Shown here in pieces: positions 1-8,381 of a DNA stretch of 64,000 nucleotides. The DNA lies in the NCBI RefSeq assembly GCF_019634775.1, contig NZ_JAHCAS010000002.1:1-64000 (forward strand), read 5' to 3'. This stretch comes from Dokdonella sp. GTDB taxonomy: Bacteria; Pseudomonadota; Gammaproteobacteria; Xanthomonadales; Rhodanobacteraceae. The translations under genes and the position numbers were made by a program. The notes under the pieces are model-generated. The model did no database searches. It saw nothing but the letters and a program-made list of their open reading frames with translations, and had not been told where the DNA came from. The stretch's first letter is position 1; every line of letters starts with the position of its first letter.

Positions 1-61
1 ACCACTATTATCCCGTCTTAATTTATCGCCTAATTCATGGCCGTCTCCAAGCTTGATTGGT

Positions 62-90
62 ATGTAATTACGTGATATGTAATACATTAC
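62..90. promoter_or_regulatory. AT-rich palindromes upstream of kfrA-like gene
   Basis: Two palindromes sit in an AT-rich patch just before the KfrA-like gene: GTAATTAC at 64-71 and GTAATACATTAC at 79-90, with ATGTAAT repeated at 62-68 and 77-83. KfrA-type proteins are known to bind operator repeats in their own promoters, so autoregulation is a reasonable inference. No binding data are available. Confidence 0.4.
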
Positions 91-112
91 GAAATCATCC
101 GAGGGGACGGCC

Positions 113-1153
113 ATGGCCCGTGGCGGGTTGTACAAGAGCGACGTGCAGAAGGCTCGCGATGCGCTGCGGGCGCAGGGCAAGCACCCGTCGGTGGACGCGG
201 TGCGGGTGGCGCTGGGCAACACCGGCTCCAAGACCACCATCCACCGCTACCTGAAAGAGCTGGAAGAAGAGGAAGGGCAAGGCCTGGGCGCCAAGGTAGC
301 GGTCAGCGACGCGCTACAGGATCTGGTCGGCCGGCTCGCCGGGCGCCTGCACGAAGAGGCCGAGGCCGTCGTCGCCGAGGCCCGGCAGCGCTTCGAGGCG
401 CAGCTGCAAGAGCGCGGCCAGGCGCTGGAGCGCGCCCAGCAAGAATCGGCCGCCCTGAGTGCACAGCTCCAGCGCGCTGAAACCGCGTTGCATGAGGAAA
501 AGACCGCGCGCGCCGCCACTCAGCAGGCGCTGGCCGAACGGATGACGGAGGTCGCGCAGCTCGGCGAACGCATCGCCGGCCTGACCACCCGCCTGGCCGA
601 GCACGAGAGCCACGTGCAGTCGCTGGAGCAGAAGCACCAGCACGCCCGCGAGGCGCTGGAGCACTACCGGACGTCGGTCAAGGAGCAGCGCGAGCAGGAG
701 CAGCGCCGGCATGAGCACCAGGTGCAGGAACTGCAGGTCGCGCTGCGACAGGCCAATGAGGCGTTGACCGCCAAGAACCACGAGTTGGTGCAGCTCAACC
801 GCGACAATGGGCAGTGGCTAGAGCGCCACAGTCGGCTGGAGCGGGAGCTGGCGCAGGTCCGGCATGGCGCGGACGATCAGCGGAAGGAACTGGACGCGCT
901 GCGGCTCACGGCTACCGAGCACCAGGCCCTGCAGACGCGCTGGGCGCAAGATACCCAGACCCTCGAAGCCGTACGGACGGAGTTGGCCAGCGCTCGCGCC
1001 GATCTAACGAAGGAGCGGGAACGTCGCGAACAGGCCGAAGCCGACGCACTGCGGGCTAGTGTGCGCCTGGACACGTTGGAGCAGTTGCTGGCGCAATTAC
1101 GACCCGATCACGTGGATAGTTCGGACGCGCGAAAAAATCCGGCAACTCAATGA
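113..1153 (+). CDS. KfrA-like DNA-binding coiled-coil protein
   Basis: A 346-residue protein with an N-terminal KfrA-type DNA-binding domain (about residues 5-115, beginning MARGGLYKSDVQKARDAL and containing GNTGSKTTIHRYL), followed by a very long Ala/Glu/Arg/Gln-rich coiled coil to about residue 330. Plasmid KfrA proteins bind DNA, repress their own promoter and form filaments that help maintenance; chromosomal copies are common on integrative elements. The ATG at 113 follows GAGGGG (101-106). Palindromes lie directly upstream. The gene is the first of a plus-strand series leading to a helicase, an HsdR and a HipA-like kinase, so it may regulate that series. Family assignment is fairly sure; the role is inferred. 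Confidence 0.8.
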   Translation: MARGGLYKSDVQKARDALRAQGKHPSVDAVRVALGNTGSKTTIHRYLKELEEEEGQGLGAKVAVSDALQDLVGRLAGRLHEEAEAVVAEARQRFEAQLQERGQALERAQQESAALSAQLQRAETALHEEKTARAATQQALAERMTEVAQLGERIAGLTTRLAEHESHVQSLEQKHQHAREALEHYRTSVKEQREQEQRRHEHQVQELQVALRQANEALTAKNHELVQLNRDNGQWLERHSRLERELAQVRHGADDQRKELDALRLTATEHQALQTRWAQDTQTLEAVRTELASARADLTKERERREQAEADALRASVRLDTLEQLLAQLRPDHVDSSDARKNPATQ

Positions 1154-1415
1154 TTCAAAAGACGAAATCAGACTCTATGGGGTATTTTTACACGTATCTC
1201 GGCTGAACCCCTTCCTGCTCTGCGAATTGACCCAGGAGCTGGAAGGCCTGCGATTGAAGGACGCGGCGGGGCGCGAGGTCGACCCCGCGCTGCAGGCCCG
1301 ACTGGATGCCTTTGTCAAGGAGCAGCGCGCGCGTCTGCATCACGCACTCGACGGCGCGTCCGAGTCCCTACGGAGCTACGTCTCGCTGGCGGAGGGGCAA
1401 GATGAAGCTGCCTGA
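1059..1415 (+). CDS. Small unknown ORF, probably an N-terminally truncated remnant
   Basis: The frame is open from 1059, inside the end of the KfrA gene, to 1415. Only the part from about 1160 on reads like a natural protein (GVFLHVSRLNPFLLCELTQ, then a charged helical stretch ending AEGQDEAA). There is no clear start: the ATG at 1150 is in another frame and stops after 18 codons. The region 1140-1200 is much more AT-rich than its flanks, as at a recombination junction. The end overlaps the start of the helicase gene by 14 bases. It may be the C-terminal remnant of a partner gene of the helicase, or a short gene with a non-canonical start. I do not recognise a family. Confidence 0.4.
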   Translation: MCAWTRWSSCWRNYDPITWIVRTREKIRQLNDSKDEIRLYGVFLHVSRLNPFLLCELTQELEGLRLKDAAGREVDPALQARLDAFVKEQRARLHHALDGASESLRSYVSLAEGQDEAA

Positions 1416-4215
1416 TTCCTTGAATCTGCATGTGGAAGGACGGCTTTCGGAAGCTGATGCCAAGCGGCAGGCGCGCTCGGCCCAAGTCATCCTCGAACGC
1501 TTCAGGACCCAGCCCGGTGTGATCCTAGGCGACGAAGTAGGCATGGGAAAGACCTTCGTGGCGCTCGCGGTAGCGGCGTCGTTCGTGGTCCGCGACCCGA
1601 GCCGGCCCGTCGTGATCATGGTGCCGCGCGGCGTGGTGAGGAAATGGGAGCGCGACAGCGGCACGTTCCGCAGCGAATGCTTGCGCGAGGATGAGGAGCG
1701 CGCCCGATTCCGGGTGAAGGTTGCGGAAACCGGAATCGAGTTTCTGAAGCTGCTCGATGATCCGGAGGAACGAGAGCCCGCCACCGTCATCGTACTGGCA
1801 CACGGCGCACTGCAGGGTCGCCTCGCAGACAACTGGGCCAAGCTGGCCTTGCTTCAGGCTGCCATCAAGGGCCGCCATGGTGCCGACCAACTGCGGGAGC
1901 GATTGGCGCGCTATGCCTCCAAGGTGCTCCGCATGGGGCCTCGGGTCACCGAGGACCTTGTGCTCAGGTTGCTGAAGTCGCCGACCGCTGATTGGAAGCG
2001 GCACATCGTCAAGCAGGGCCTGCTCAGCGAGTCTGACGATGACCCGGTGCCACAACTGTTCGTCGAGACCGTCGAGAGACTCGACTTGAGCGACGTGTAC
2101 ACCCGCGTACTCGAAGTCATTCCAGCGCGAGGTTCGAAATACCTGAATGATCGCCTGCGCGCTGCCCGCAATGCGCTGAACAACGCGAGCGACGGCGTGC
2201 TGCCCCCGATCTGGCGTCAGGTGCTTCGGAAGATGAGCCTGGCGCTCCCGCTGCTCGTACTGGACGAGGCACATCGCGCCCGTCATGGGGGCACGCAGCT
2301 TGCCCAGTTGCTGGCCCAGCACAGGGAGGGACTTGACGCAGCCAGTGGCCAGCTCGCGCATCGTTTCGAGAGGATGCTGTTTCTGACGGCCACACCGTTC
2401 CAGCTCGGGCATGCCGAGCTGTGCAACGTGCTGTCCCGCTTTGAAGCTGTGGCGTGGGACGAAAGCCGTGCGGCAGCCATGGGACGCGAGGCCTTCGTGG
2501 CGACAATCCGCGATCTGCGGGCCAAGCTGGATGCCATGCAACTCTCCACGGAACGCCTCGAGCGCGCCTGGAAGCGGCTGCTCATACCGGACCTCGACGA
2601 GGCGATCAGCACCTATGGGGAGACCTGGTGGACCGAAGGTGAGCGCGCCGAGAACACTGAGTGCTCTTCGGTCGCCAACGAGCGCGTGCGCGGCGTGATG
2701 CTCGCGTACCGCGAAGCTCGCGCGGCGATTCGATTCGCGGAGCAACGGCTGCGTGAATGGGTGCTGCGCAGTTCTCGCTCACTCTGCCTGCCGCCACCTT
2801 TTGATCGGGTTCCTCGCCGGGAGCGTGTCGAAGGCGCAGCGGTCGTGTCCGAGCTGCAGACTGGTGCGACTGTGTTGACCGGAGGGCTTCGCGTTACAGC
2901 ATCCAATGCGCTGCCTTTCCTGCTGGCTGCACGTCTGGGTACCTTGGGCTGCGCTCACCGTGTTTTTGGGGACGGCATAGCATCGAGTTATGAAGCCCTG
3001 ACCGAAACGCGGCGCGAGGCAGACACCGTCGCCCCGGAGGATGCGGAGGCAGAAGGTCAAGTGTCTGGCAGCTGGCACTTGGCCCGACTGCGAGAGTCCG
3101 TGCAGGCCATCGGAACACGCGGACGCGCCCTGCATCCCAAGGTGAGCGCCACCATCGACCTTGCGATGGCGCTTTGGCGACGCGGAGAGAAGGTCCTGAT
3201 CTTCTGTCACTACCGACAGACGGGTCGAGCACTGCATCGGTACTTGTCGGAGGCGATGATTGAGGAGATCGAAGCACGCGCCGCCAAGCAGCTGGGTTGC
3301 CCACGGGGTGAAGTGACCGCTGCCATGCGGCGATTCATCGACCGACTCGACAGGGATCGGGCGACGGATGTGATCGAGCTGATCGACGCGATGTTGGCCT
3401 GCTATCCGGAACTGCAGGAACCGCCAAGACGCGCCTCCATCCACGACATCGTCCTTCGCTTTCTTCGTACGCCGACGTTTCTCGTGCGATTCGCGGACCT
3501 TGCGGTGGACAAGATTCCTGCCGGATGGATCGACTCGATGTTCGACAGCCCGGATGCCTCGGGCCAGAGTCTTCGCGAGGTGCTTCGGAAGTTCCTCGAT
3601 TTTCTCGCCGTGCGCTGCGGTACTGAGGAGCGGGACGCCTACCTGGACGCGCTTTCCAAGATTCAGACGGGCGCTCATGCAGGGGCCGAAGTTGAAGCCT
3701 CCTTTGGTGAGGACGAAGCCCAAGTCGGTGAGCGGTCGCGTCTGGTGGCGAACGTCCGCCGCGTCTACGGCGACACTCGGGATCAGACCCGGGATCGCAT
3801 CATGCTGACCTTCAACACACCCTTCTACCCGGAGATCCTGATCGCCAGCAGCGTGATGGCTGAGGGGGTGGACTTGCACCTCAATTGCCGCCACGTGATT
3901 CACCACGATCTGGACTGGAATCCCAGCTCGCTGGAGCAGCGCACCGGCCGCATTGACCGTCTCGGATCGAAGGCCGAGCGTAGCGGTCGCTCCATCAAGG
4001 TGTACCTGCCCTATGTCGAAGGCTGCCAGGATGAGAAGCTATTCCGCGTGGTCATGGACCGCGAGCGGTGGTTCGGCGTTGTGATGGGGGCAGATGAATC
4101 GATGAGCCGGGTTTTGTCGGCCAGTGCTTGGGAGGTCGAACGGATGGCTGAGCAGCCTTTGATCCCAACGCCCATGGTTGATGCACTGAAGTTGCGACTT
4201 GGGGCAGACGAATGA
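1402..4215 (+). CDS. SNF2-type superfamily 2 helicase
   Basis: A 937-residue helicase/translocase. Visible motifs, with rough residue numbers: Walker A GDEVGMGKT (43-51), DEAH in LLVLDEAHRARH (about 287), motif III as FLTATPFQL (about 329), a long insert, then the second RecA domain with VLIFCHYRQTGR (about 597), SSVMAEGVDL (about 815) and motif VI in QRTGRIDRLG (about 846). This is the architecture of SNF2/HepA-like enzymes that occur in defence systems. The start at 1402 is preferred over the upstream in-frame codons because GGAGGGG (1391-1397) precedes it. Its stop overlaps the next start (ATGA at 4212), so helicase and HsdR are translationally coupled. It probably acts with the HsdR; the specific system is not recognised. 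Confidence 0.8.
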   Translation: MKLPDSLNLHVEGRLSEADAKRQARSAQVILERFRTQPGVILGDEVGMGKTFVALAVAASFVVRDPSRPVVIMVPRGVVRKWERDSGTFRSECLREDEERARFRVKVAETGIEFLKLLDDPEEREPATVIVLAHGALQGRLADNWAKLALLQAAIKGRHGADQLRERLARYASKVLRMGPRVTEDLVLRLLKSPTADWKRHIVKQGLLSESDDDPVPQLFVETVERLDLSDVYTRVLEVIPARGSKYLNDRLRAARNALNNASDGVLPPIWRQVLRKMSLALPLLVLDEAHRARHGGTQLAQLLAQHREGLDAASGQLAHRFERMLFLTATPFQLGHAELCNVLSRFEAVAWDESRAAAMGREAFVATIRDLRAKLDAMQLSTERLERAWKRLLIPDLDEAISTYGETWWTEGERAENTECSSVANERVRGVMLAYREARAAIRFAEQRLREWVLRSSRSLCLPPPFDRVPRRERVEGAAVVSELQTGATVLTGGLRVTASNALPFLLAARLGTLGCAHRVFGDGIASSYEALTETRREADTVAPEDAEAEGQVSGSWHLARLRESVQAIGTRGRALHPKVSATIDLAMALWRRGEKVLIFCHYRQTGRALHRYLSEAMIEEIEARAAKQLGCPRGEVTAAMRRFIDRLDRDRATDVIELIDAMLACYPELQEPPRRASIHDIVLRFLRTPTFLVRFADLAVDKIPAGWIDSMFDSPDASGQSLREVLRKFLDFLAVRCGTEERDAYLDALSKIQTGAHAGAEVEASFGEDEAQVGERSRLVANVRRVYGDTRDQTRDRIMLTFNTPFYPEILIASSVMAEGVDLHLNCRHVIHHDLDWNPSSLEQRTGRIDRLGSKAERSGRSIKVYLPYVEGCQDEKLFRVVMDRERWFGVVMGADESMSRVLSASAWEVERMAEQPLIPTPMVDALKLRLGADE

Positions 4216-7200
4216 AAGAGGACCATCTCGAGGCCGTCTGTCTCGACTGGCTAGCCGGTCTGGGTTGGGAATGCCTGCATGGCGACGCGGTATCGCCGGG
4301 TGGGGAGCTGGCTGCAAGAGAACGCTACGCCGATGTCGTGCTGACGCCGCGCTTGCGTGACGCGGTGTTGCGGCTTGCGCCTGATCTGTCGCCGTCCGAA
4401 GTGGACGAGGTCGTTGCCAAGGTCGCGAGCTACGGCTCGCAGTCGCTGGTCGACGGCAACCGCGAGATGTACGACTGGCTGCGCAATGGGGTGCCGCTGG
4501 AACGCATCGAGTCAGACGGGCGACGCAGCGTGCTGCGCGTGCCGGTGATCGACTTCGATGGCCCCAACGACCTACTCGCGGTCCAGCAGTTCACCGTACA
4601 CGGCCAGAAGCTCCGCCGGCCCGACCTGGTGCTGTTCGTCAATGGACTGCCGCTGGTAGTGATTGAGCTGAAGAACCCGGCCGATCCGAATGCCGACTAC
4701 GAGAAGGCGTACAACCAGATTCAGACATACAAGGCCGATATCCCGCAGCTGTTCGCCTACAACCTGCTGAACGTCATCTCTGACGGCACCGTAGCCCGCT
4801 ACGGCTCGCTCAGCGCTGATCTGAGCCGTCATTCCCGTTGGCGCCTGGTGGGCGGCGAAAAGGCCGCCAAGGGCATGTTGGAGCTGGAGTCGCTGATGCG
4901 CGGCCTGATGGAGCCGCGCACCCTGCTCGATTTCTTCCGCGGGTTCGTGGCCTTTGGCGGCAGCGACGGCGGAGCTAGCTTCAAGATCATCGCGCAGTGG
5001 CATCAGTACCACGGCGTGAAGAAAGCGGTGCAACGAGCTGTCGACGCCCTGACCCATCGCAAAGACGGCAAGGGCGGCGTGATCTGGTTCACCCAGGGCT
5101 CGGGCAAGTCGCTGCTCGCCTTGTTCTACGTGATGGCCCTGCGCGAGCGATCCGAGTTCGCGAACCCGACCGTCGTGCTGGTCACCGACCGCAAAGACCT
5201 GGACGGCCAGTTGTTCGAGACCTTTGCCGACTGCCGCTGGTCGATCCGTGCCACGCCGGTGCAGGCCAACAGCCGCGACGACCTGCGCGAGCAGCTCACG
5301 GCCGTGGAAGCCGGCGGCGTGTTCTTCACCACCATCAACAAGTTCGCGCCCGAGCGTGGCCAGACTTCGGTGCCGGTGCTGTGCGAGCGCAGCAACGTCA
5401 TCGTGATCGCCGACGAGGCCCATCGCACGCAGTACGGCTTCAGGGCCGACCTCGACACAAAGACGGGCCAGACCAAATACGGCCTCGCAAAGTACATGCG
5501 CGACGCGCTGCCGAACGCGATCTACCTGGGCATGACCGGCACGCCCGTCAGCCTGGACGACCGCGATACCGAGGCAGTGTTCGGCACCTACGTCGACGTC
5601 TACGACATGATCGCCGCGCAGGAAGACGAGGCGGTGGTGCCAGTCAGCTACGAGAGCCGGATCATCGAGCTTCGCTTCAATGAGGCCGAGAAGCAGGCGC
5701 TCATGGACGAGTTCCTGGAGGCGACCGAGGACGAGGACGAACAGGAGCAGGGCCAGACGGTCAGTCGGCTGACCCGGCTCGAGGCCTTGGCGATGGCGGA
5801 TGGTCGTCTGGCGACCCTGGCCGCCGATCTGGTCGCCCACTGGGAAGCGCGCAAGGAGCAGATCGAGGGCAAGGCGATGATCGTGGCGGTCTCACGCGAG
5901 GCGGCCGTGCGGCTGTTCGACGAGCTCGTGAAGCTGCGGCCCGCGTGGGGCGACCCGGATATCGCCAAGGGTCGACTGAAGATCGTGATGACCAGCAACT
6001 CGTCTGACCCTTCGCACTACCAGCAGCATCGGACCGACCGCTCGGGCGCCAAGCTGTTGGAGAAGCGCTTCAAGGACGCGGACGACCCCCTCGACCTGGT
6101 GATTGTTCGCGACATGTGGCTAACCGGTTTCGACGCGCCACCGGTCCACACGCTCTATGTCGACAAGCCCATGCAGGGCCACGGGCTGATGCAGGCAATC
6201 GCCCGCACCAATCGCATCTGGAAGGACAAGCCCGGCGGGCTGATCGTCGACTACATCGGCATTGGCGAGGAGCTGAAGAAGGCCATCCGCCAGTACACCC
6301 GAGACGCTGGGCAGGAGCGCGAGCCGGTCGACACCTCAGGTGAGGCGCTGCGCATCCTGCTCGACACGCTGGACGTGATCCGCCGCGAGTTCTTCCACGG
6401 CTTCGACTACGCCGGCTTCGCTGACCCCAAGCGCGCACTTGCCCTGCTGGGGCCGGCGATGGAGCACGTCCTGCAGGTCGACCCCGAGCCGGACGACAAG
6501 GGCCGCAATCGCGGCGTGCGCACCTTCCTCGACCAGGTGCTGAAGTTGACCAAGGCGCAGTCGCTGTCCGGCACCCGAAGCGCGGCGATGGAGGTGCGCG
6601 AGGAGATCGCGTTCTTCCAGGCGGTGCGAGTGTGTCTGATCAAGCTGACGCGTGCCGGTGAGTCGCGATCGCGGCTCGAAAAAGAAGCGGCGCTTCGTCA
6701 GCTCGTCGCCAAGGGCGTGTTGGTCGAGGGCGTGAAAGACGTCTTCGGCACACTGGGCCTCGGCAAGCCGGACATCTCGCTGCTGGACGAACAGTTCCTC
6801 GCCCAGATCCAGAAGATGCCGACCAAGAACCTGGCCGCCGAACTGCTGGAGCGACTGATCGCCGACCAGGTGAAGGCGCGTGGCCAGAAGAACGCCATGC
6901 AGGCCAAGGAGTTCACCCAGAAGCTCGAAGAGGCGATCGCCAAATACCAGAACCGCGCGTTGACCACGGTGGAGGTGATCGAGGAACTGATCAAGCTCGC
7001 CAAGGAGATCAACGCCGCCAAGCCACCGGAAGGCCTGACCGAGGAGGAGTTCGCCTTCTATCAGGCGCTATGCGAGAACGAATCCGCCGTGCGCGAGATG
7101 GGCCACCCGGTACTGCGCGCACTGGCGCAGGAGCTGACCGACAAGCTGCGCAAGTCGGCGACGATCAACTGGCAGAACCGCAAGTCGTCGCGTGCAAGGA

Positions 7201-7328
7201 TGCTGGCCATGGTCAAAGTGCTGCTGGCCAAGCACAAGTACCCGCCGGATGCGCAACCTGACGCCACTGACAAAGTGATTGCGCAGGCCGAGCTGCTGGC
7301 CGATAGCTGGGCCTTCGAGCACCCGTAA
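4212..7328 (+). CDS. hsdR: Type I restriction enzyme subunit R (orphan HsdR)
   Basis: A 1038-residue HsdR, the ATP-dependent translocase/endonuclease subunit of type I restriction enzymes. The PD-(D/E)xK nuclease is visible as RRPDLVLF (about residue 136) and VVIELKNPAD (about 152). The motor shows Walker A FTQGSGKS (about 293), DEAH in VIADEAHRTQYG (about 400), GMTGTPVS (about 441) and QAIARTNRI (about 661). The C-terminal part is helical, as expected for HsdM contact. Type I enzymes need HsdM and HsdS, yet neither is present between the window start and 8 kb; the hsdMS at 19-22 kb has its own, quite different HsdR. It overlaps the helicase gene by 4 bases. It may serve methylase genes outside the window, or work with the helicase in a modification-free system. 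Confidence 0.9.
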   Translation: MKEDHLEAVCLDWLAGLGWECLHGDAVSPGGELAARERYADVVLTPRLRDAVLRLAPDLSPSEVDEVVAKVASYGSQSLVDGNREMYDWLRNGVPLERIESDGRRSVLRVPVIDFDGPNDLLAVQQFTVHGQKLRRPDLVLFVNGLPLVVIELKNPADPNADYEKAYNQIQTYKADIPQLFAYNLLNVISDGTVARYGSLSADLSRHSRWRLVGGEKAAKGMLELESLMRGLMEPRTLLDFFRGFVAFGGSDGGASFKIIAQWHQYHGVKKAVQRAVDALTHRKDGKGGVIWFTQGSGKSLLALFYVMALRERSEFANPTVVLVTDRKDLDGQLFETFADCRWSIRATPVQANSRDDLREQLTAVEAGGVFFTTINKFAPERGQTSVPVLCERSNVIVIADEAHRTQYGFRADLDTKTGQTKYGLAKYMRDALPNAIYLGMTGTPVSLDDRDTEAVFGTYVDVYDMIAAQEDEAVVPVSYESRIIELRFNEAEKQALMDEFLEATEDEDEQEQGQTVSRLTRLEALAMADGRLATLAADLVAHWEARKEQIEGKAMIVAVSREAAVRLFDELVKLRPAWGDPDIAKGRLKIVMTSNSSDPSHYQQHRTDRSGAKLLEKRFKDADDPLDLVIVRDMWLTGFDAPPVHTLYVDKPMQGHGLMQAIARTNRIWKDKPGGLIVDYIGIGEELKKAIRQYTRDAGQEREPVDTSGEALRILLDTLDVIRREFFHGFDYAGFADPKRALALLGPAMEHVLQVDPEPDDKGRNRGVRTFLDQVLKLTKAQSLSGTRSAAMEVREEIAFFQAVRVCLIKLTRAGESRSRLEKEAALRQLVAKGVLVEGVKDVFGTLGLGKPDISLLDEQFLAQIQKMPTKNLAAELLERLIADQVKARGQKNAMQAKEFTQKLEEAIAKYQNRALTTVEVIEELIKLAKEINAAKPPEGLTEEEFAFYQALCENESAVREMGHPVLRALAQELTDKLRKSATINWQNRKSSRARMLAMVKVLLAKHKYPPDAQPDATDKVIAQAELLADSWAFEHP

Positions 7329-7334
7329 GCCGCC

Positions 7335-8129
7335 GTGCCTATTCTCTGCTACGAAATCACGGGCGCCGCGACGCCCAACGCACGGAGCACGACCGGCGCC
7401 GAGGACGGGCAGCTGTCCGCTGTGCTGAAGTGCGACCACGAGGCTGCGCAGTCGCAGGTCTACGCCGAGCTGGTGGCGAACCGCTTGGCGCTCTTTCTGG
7501 GGATTCCCGTTCTGGTCGGCGTGCCGGCGCGGGCGTCGGCCTCGGACGCCCGCCTGCGCTTTGCCGCGCTGCGCGCCGCCGAGGTCGGACTGGACGTGTA
7601 CGACTTCACGGACGATGACCGACACGATCCCGACAACGATCCTGATGACGCGCCGCCGTTGCCCGACGGCATGTACCGGCACGCCGGTCATGCCAGGGCC
7701 ATGACGCTGCTGGCGCAGAAGTATCCCAAGGAGACCGCTGACCTCGCGGTGTTCGACCTGTGGATCGGCAACGAAGACCGCGCTCTCAACTTCAAGGCCG
7801 ATCTGGGCGCCCAGGACCGAGGGGTGATGTTTGCGCTTGACCAAGGATCGTCGCTGCTCGCCTGTCGCCCGACCGTTGACCAATCTCTGGAATGGCTGGC
7901 GCGGGACGACTTCCCTTCCTTTCACCCGTTCCAGAAGCTGGTCAATGCCCGCTATTGCGGCGCCATGGTGGAGCGGATTATGTCGATGCCGGACTGGGCG
8001 ATCCTCTCGGCGACTACCTACGACGACACCGTAGGCAACGTCACGATCGACGAGCAGGTGGCTGCCTACCTAGCCCTGACCGAGCGCAAGCGCTTCCTGG
8101 GCGCGCTCGTCGACCGGGTGCTCCTTTGA
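7335..8129 (+). CDS. HipA-like kinase-fold protein
   Basis: A 264-residue protein resembling the short HipA-like family (HipA_2 type). The clearest signature is DLWIGNEDRALN at about residues 141-152, which fits the catalytic Asp/Asn pattern, followed by a metal-binding-like DQG in FALDQGSSLL (about 167). The usual N-terminal lysine-containing strand may be SAVLKCDHEA. It starts with GTG at 7335, six bases after the HsdR stop, and is probably co-transcribed with it. HipA kinases phosphorylate targets such as glutamyl-tRNA synthetase and arrest growth; whether this short form does so is unknown. Its place behind HsdR suggests a growth-arrest arm of the same defence unit. Its last 60 bases overlap the convergent GIY-YIG gene. 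Confidence 0.65.
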   Translation: MPILCYEITGAATPNARSTTGAEDGQLSAVLKCDHEAAQSQVYAELVANRLALFLGIPVLVGVPARASASDARLRFAALRAAEVGLDVYDFTDDDRHDPDNDPDDAPPLPDGMYRHAGHARAMTLLAQKYPKETADLAVFDLWIGNEDRALNFKADLGAQDRGVMFALDQGSSLLACRPTVDQSLEWLARDDFPSFHPFQKLVNARYCGAMVERIMSMPDWAILSATTYDDTVGNVTIDEQVAAYLALTERKRFLGALVDRVLL

Positions 8130-8381
8130 CCACTCCGCCGCCAGAAATCGCTTGTGGGCCGCGGGAAGGCGCTTTACTTGGGCTTCCACCTGCTGCGCTT
8201 CGCTGCGATTCTCGAACGGCTTCGCGGCGAGCAGCCGCTCCGGCGGATTGATCCGCGTGAACGCCGCACCGCGTCCGCGCCGATGTGCATTCATCCGGTT
8301 CACGAGATCGGGCGTGACCCCGGTATAGATACGACGGGTCCGGCACTCCACCAAGTACACGAACCAGCGGCGGTCAGTCAT
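8070..8381 (-). CDS. GIY-YIG nuclease-like protein
   Basis: About 103 residues. The N-terminus carries the GIY-YIG signature in divergent form: WFVYLVECRTRRIYTGVT (residues 5-22), then LVNRMNAHRRGRGAAFTR with the conserved Arg. This resembles small UvrC-domain or YhbQ/URI-type single-domain proteins. The ATG at 8381 is chosen because it overlaps the stop of the upstream gene (stop at 8374-8376), a typical coupled arrangement; the upstream in-frame codons would extend it into that gene. It is last in the recombinase operon and could process DNA ends or be a passenger. Its C-terminal tail (after about residue 80) runs antisense to the end of the HipA-like gene and may be acquired at a junction. 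Confidence 0.7.
   Translation of the reverse strand: MTDRRWFVYLVECRTRRIYTGVTPDLVNRMNAHRRGRGAAFTRINPPERLLAAKPFENRSEAQQVEAQVKRLPAAHKRFLAAEWSKEHPVDERAQEALALGQG

Noticed and set aside
1150-1206. ATG overlapping the kfrA stop (ATGA)
   Set aside because: It looks like a coupled start but the frame ends after 18 codons, and it is not in frame with either neighbour protein.
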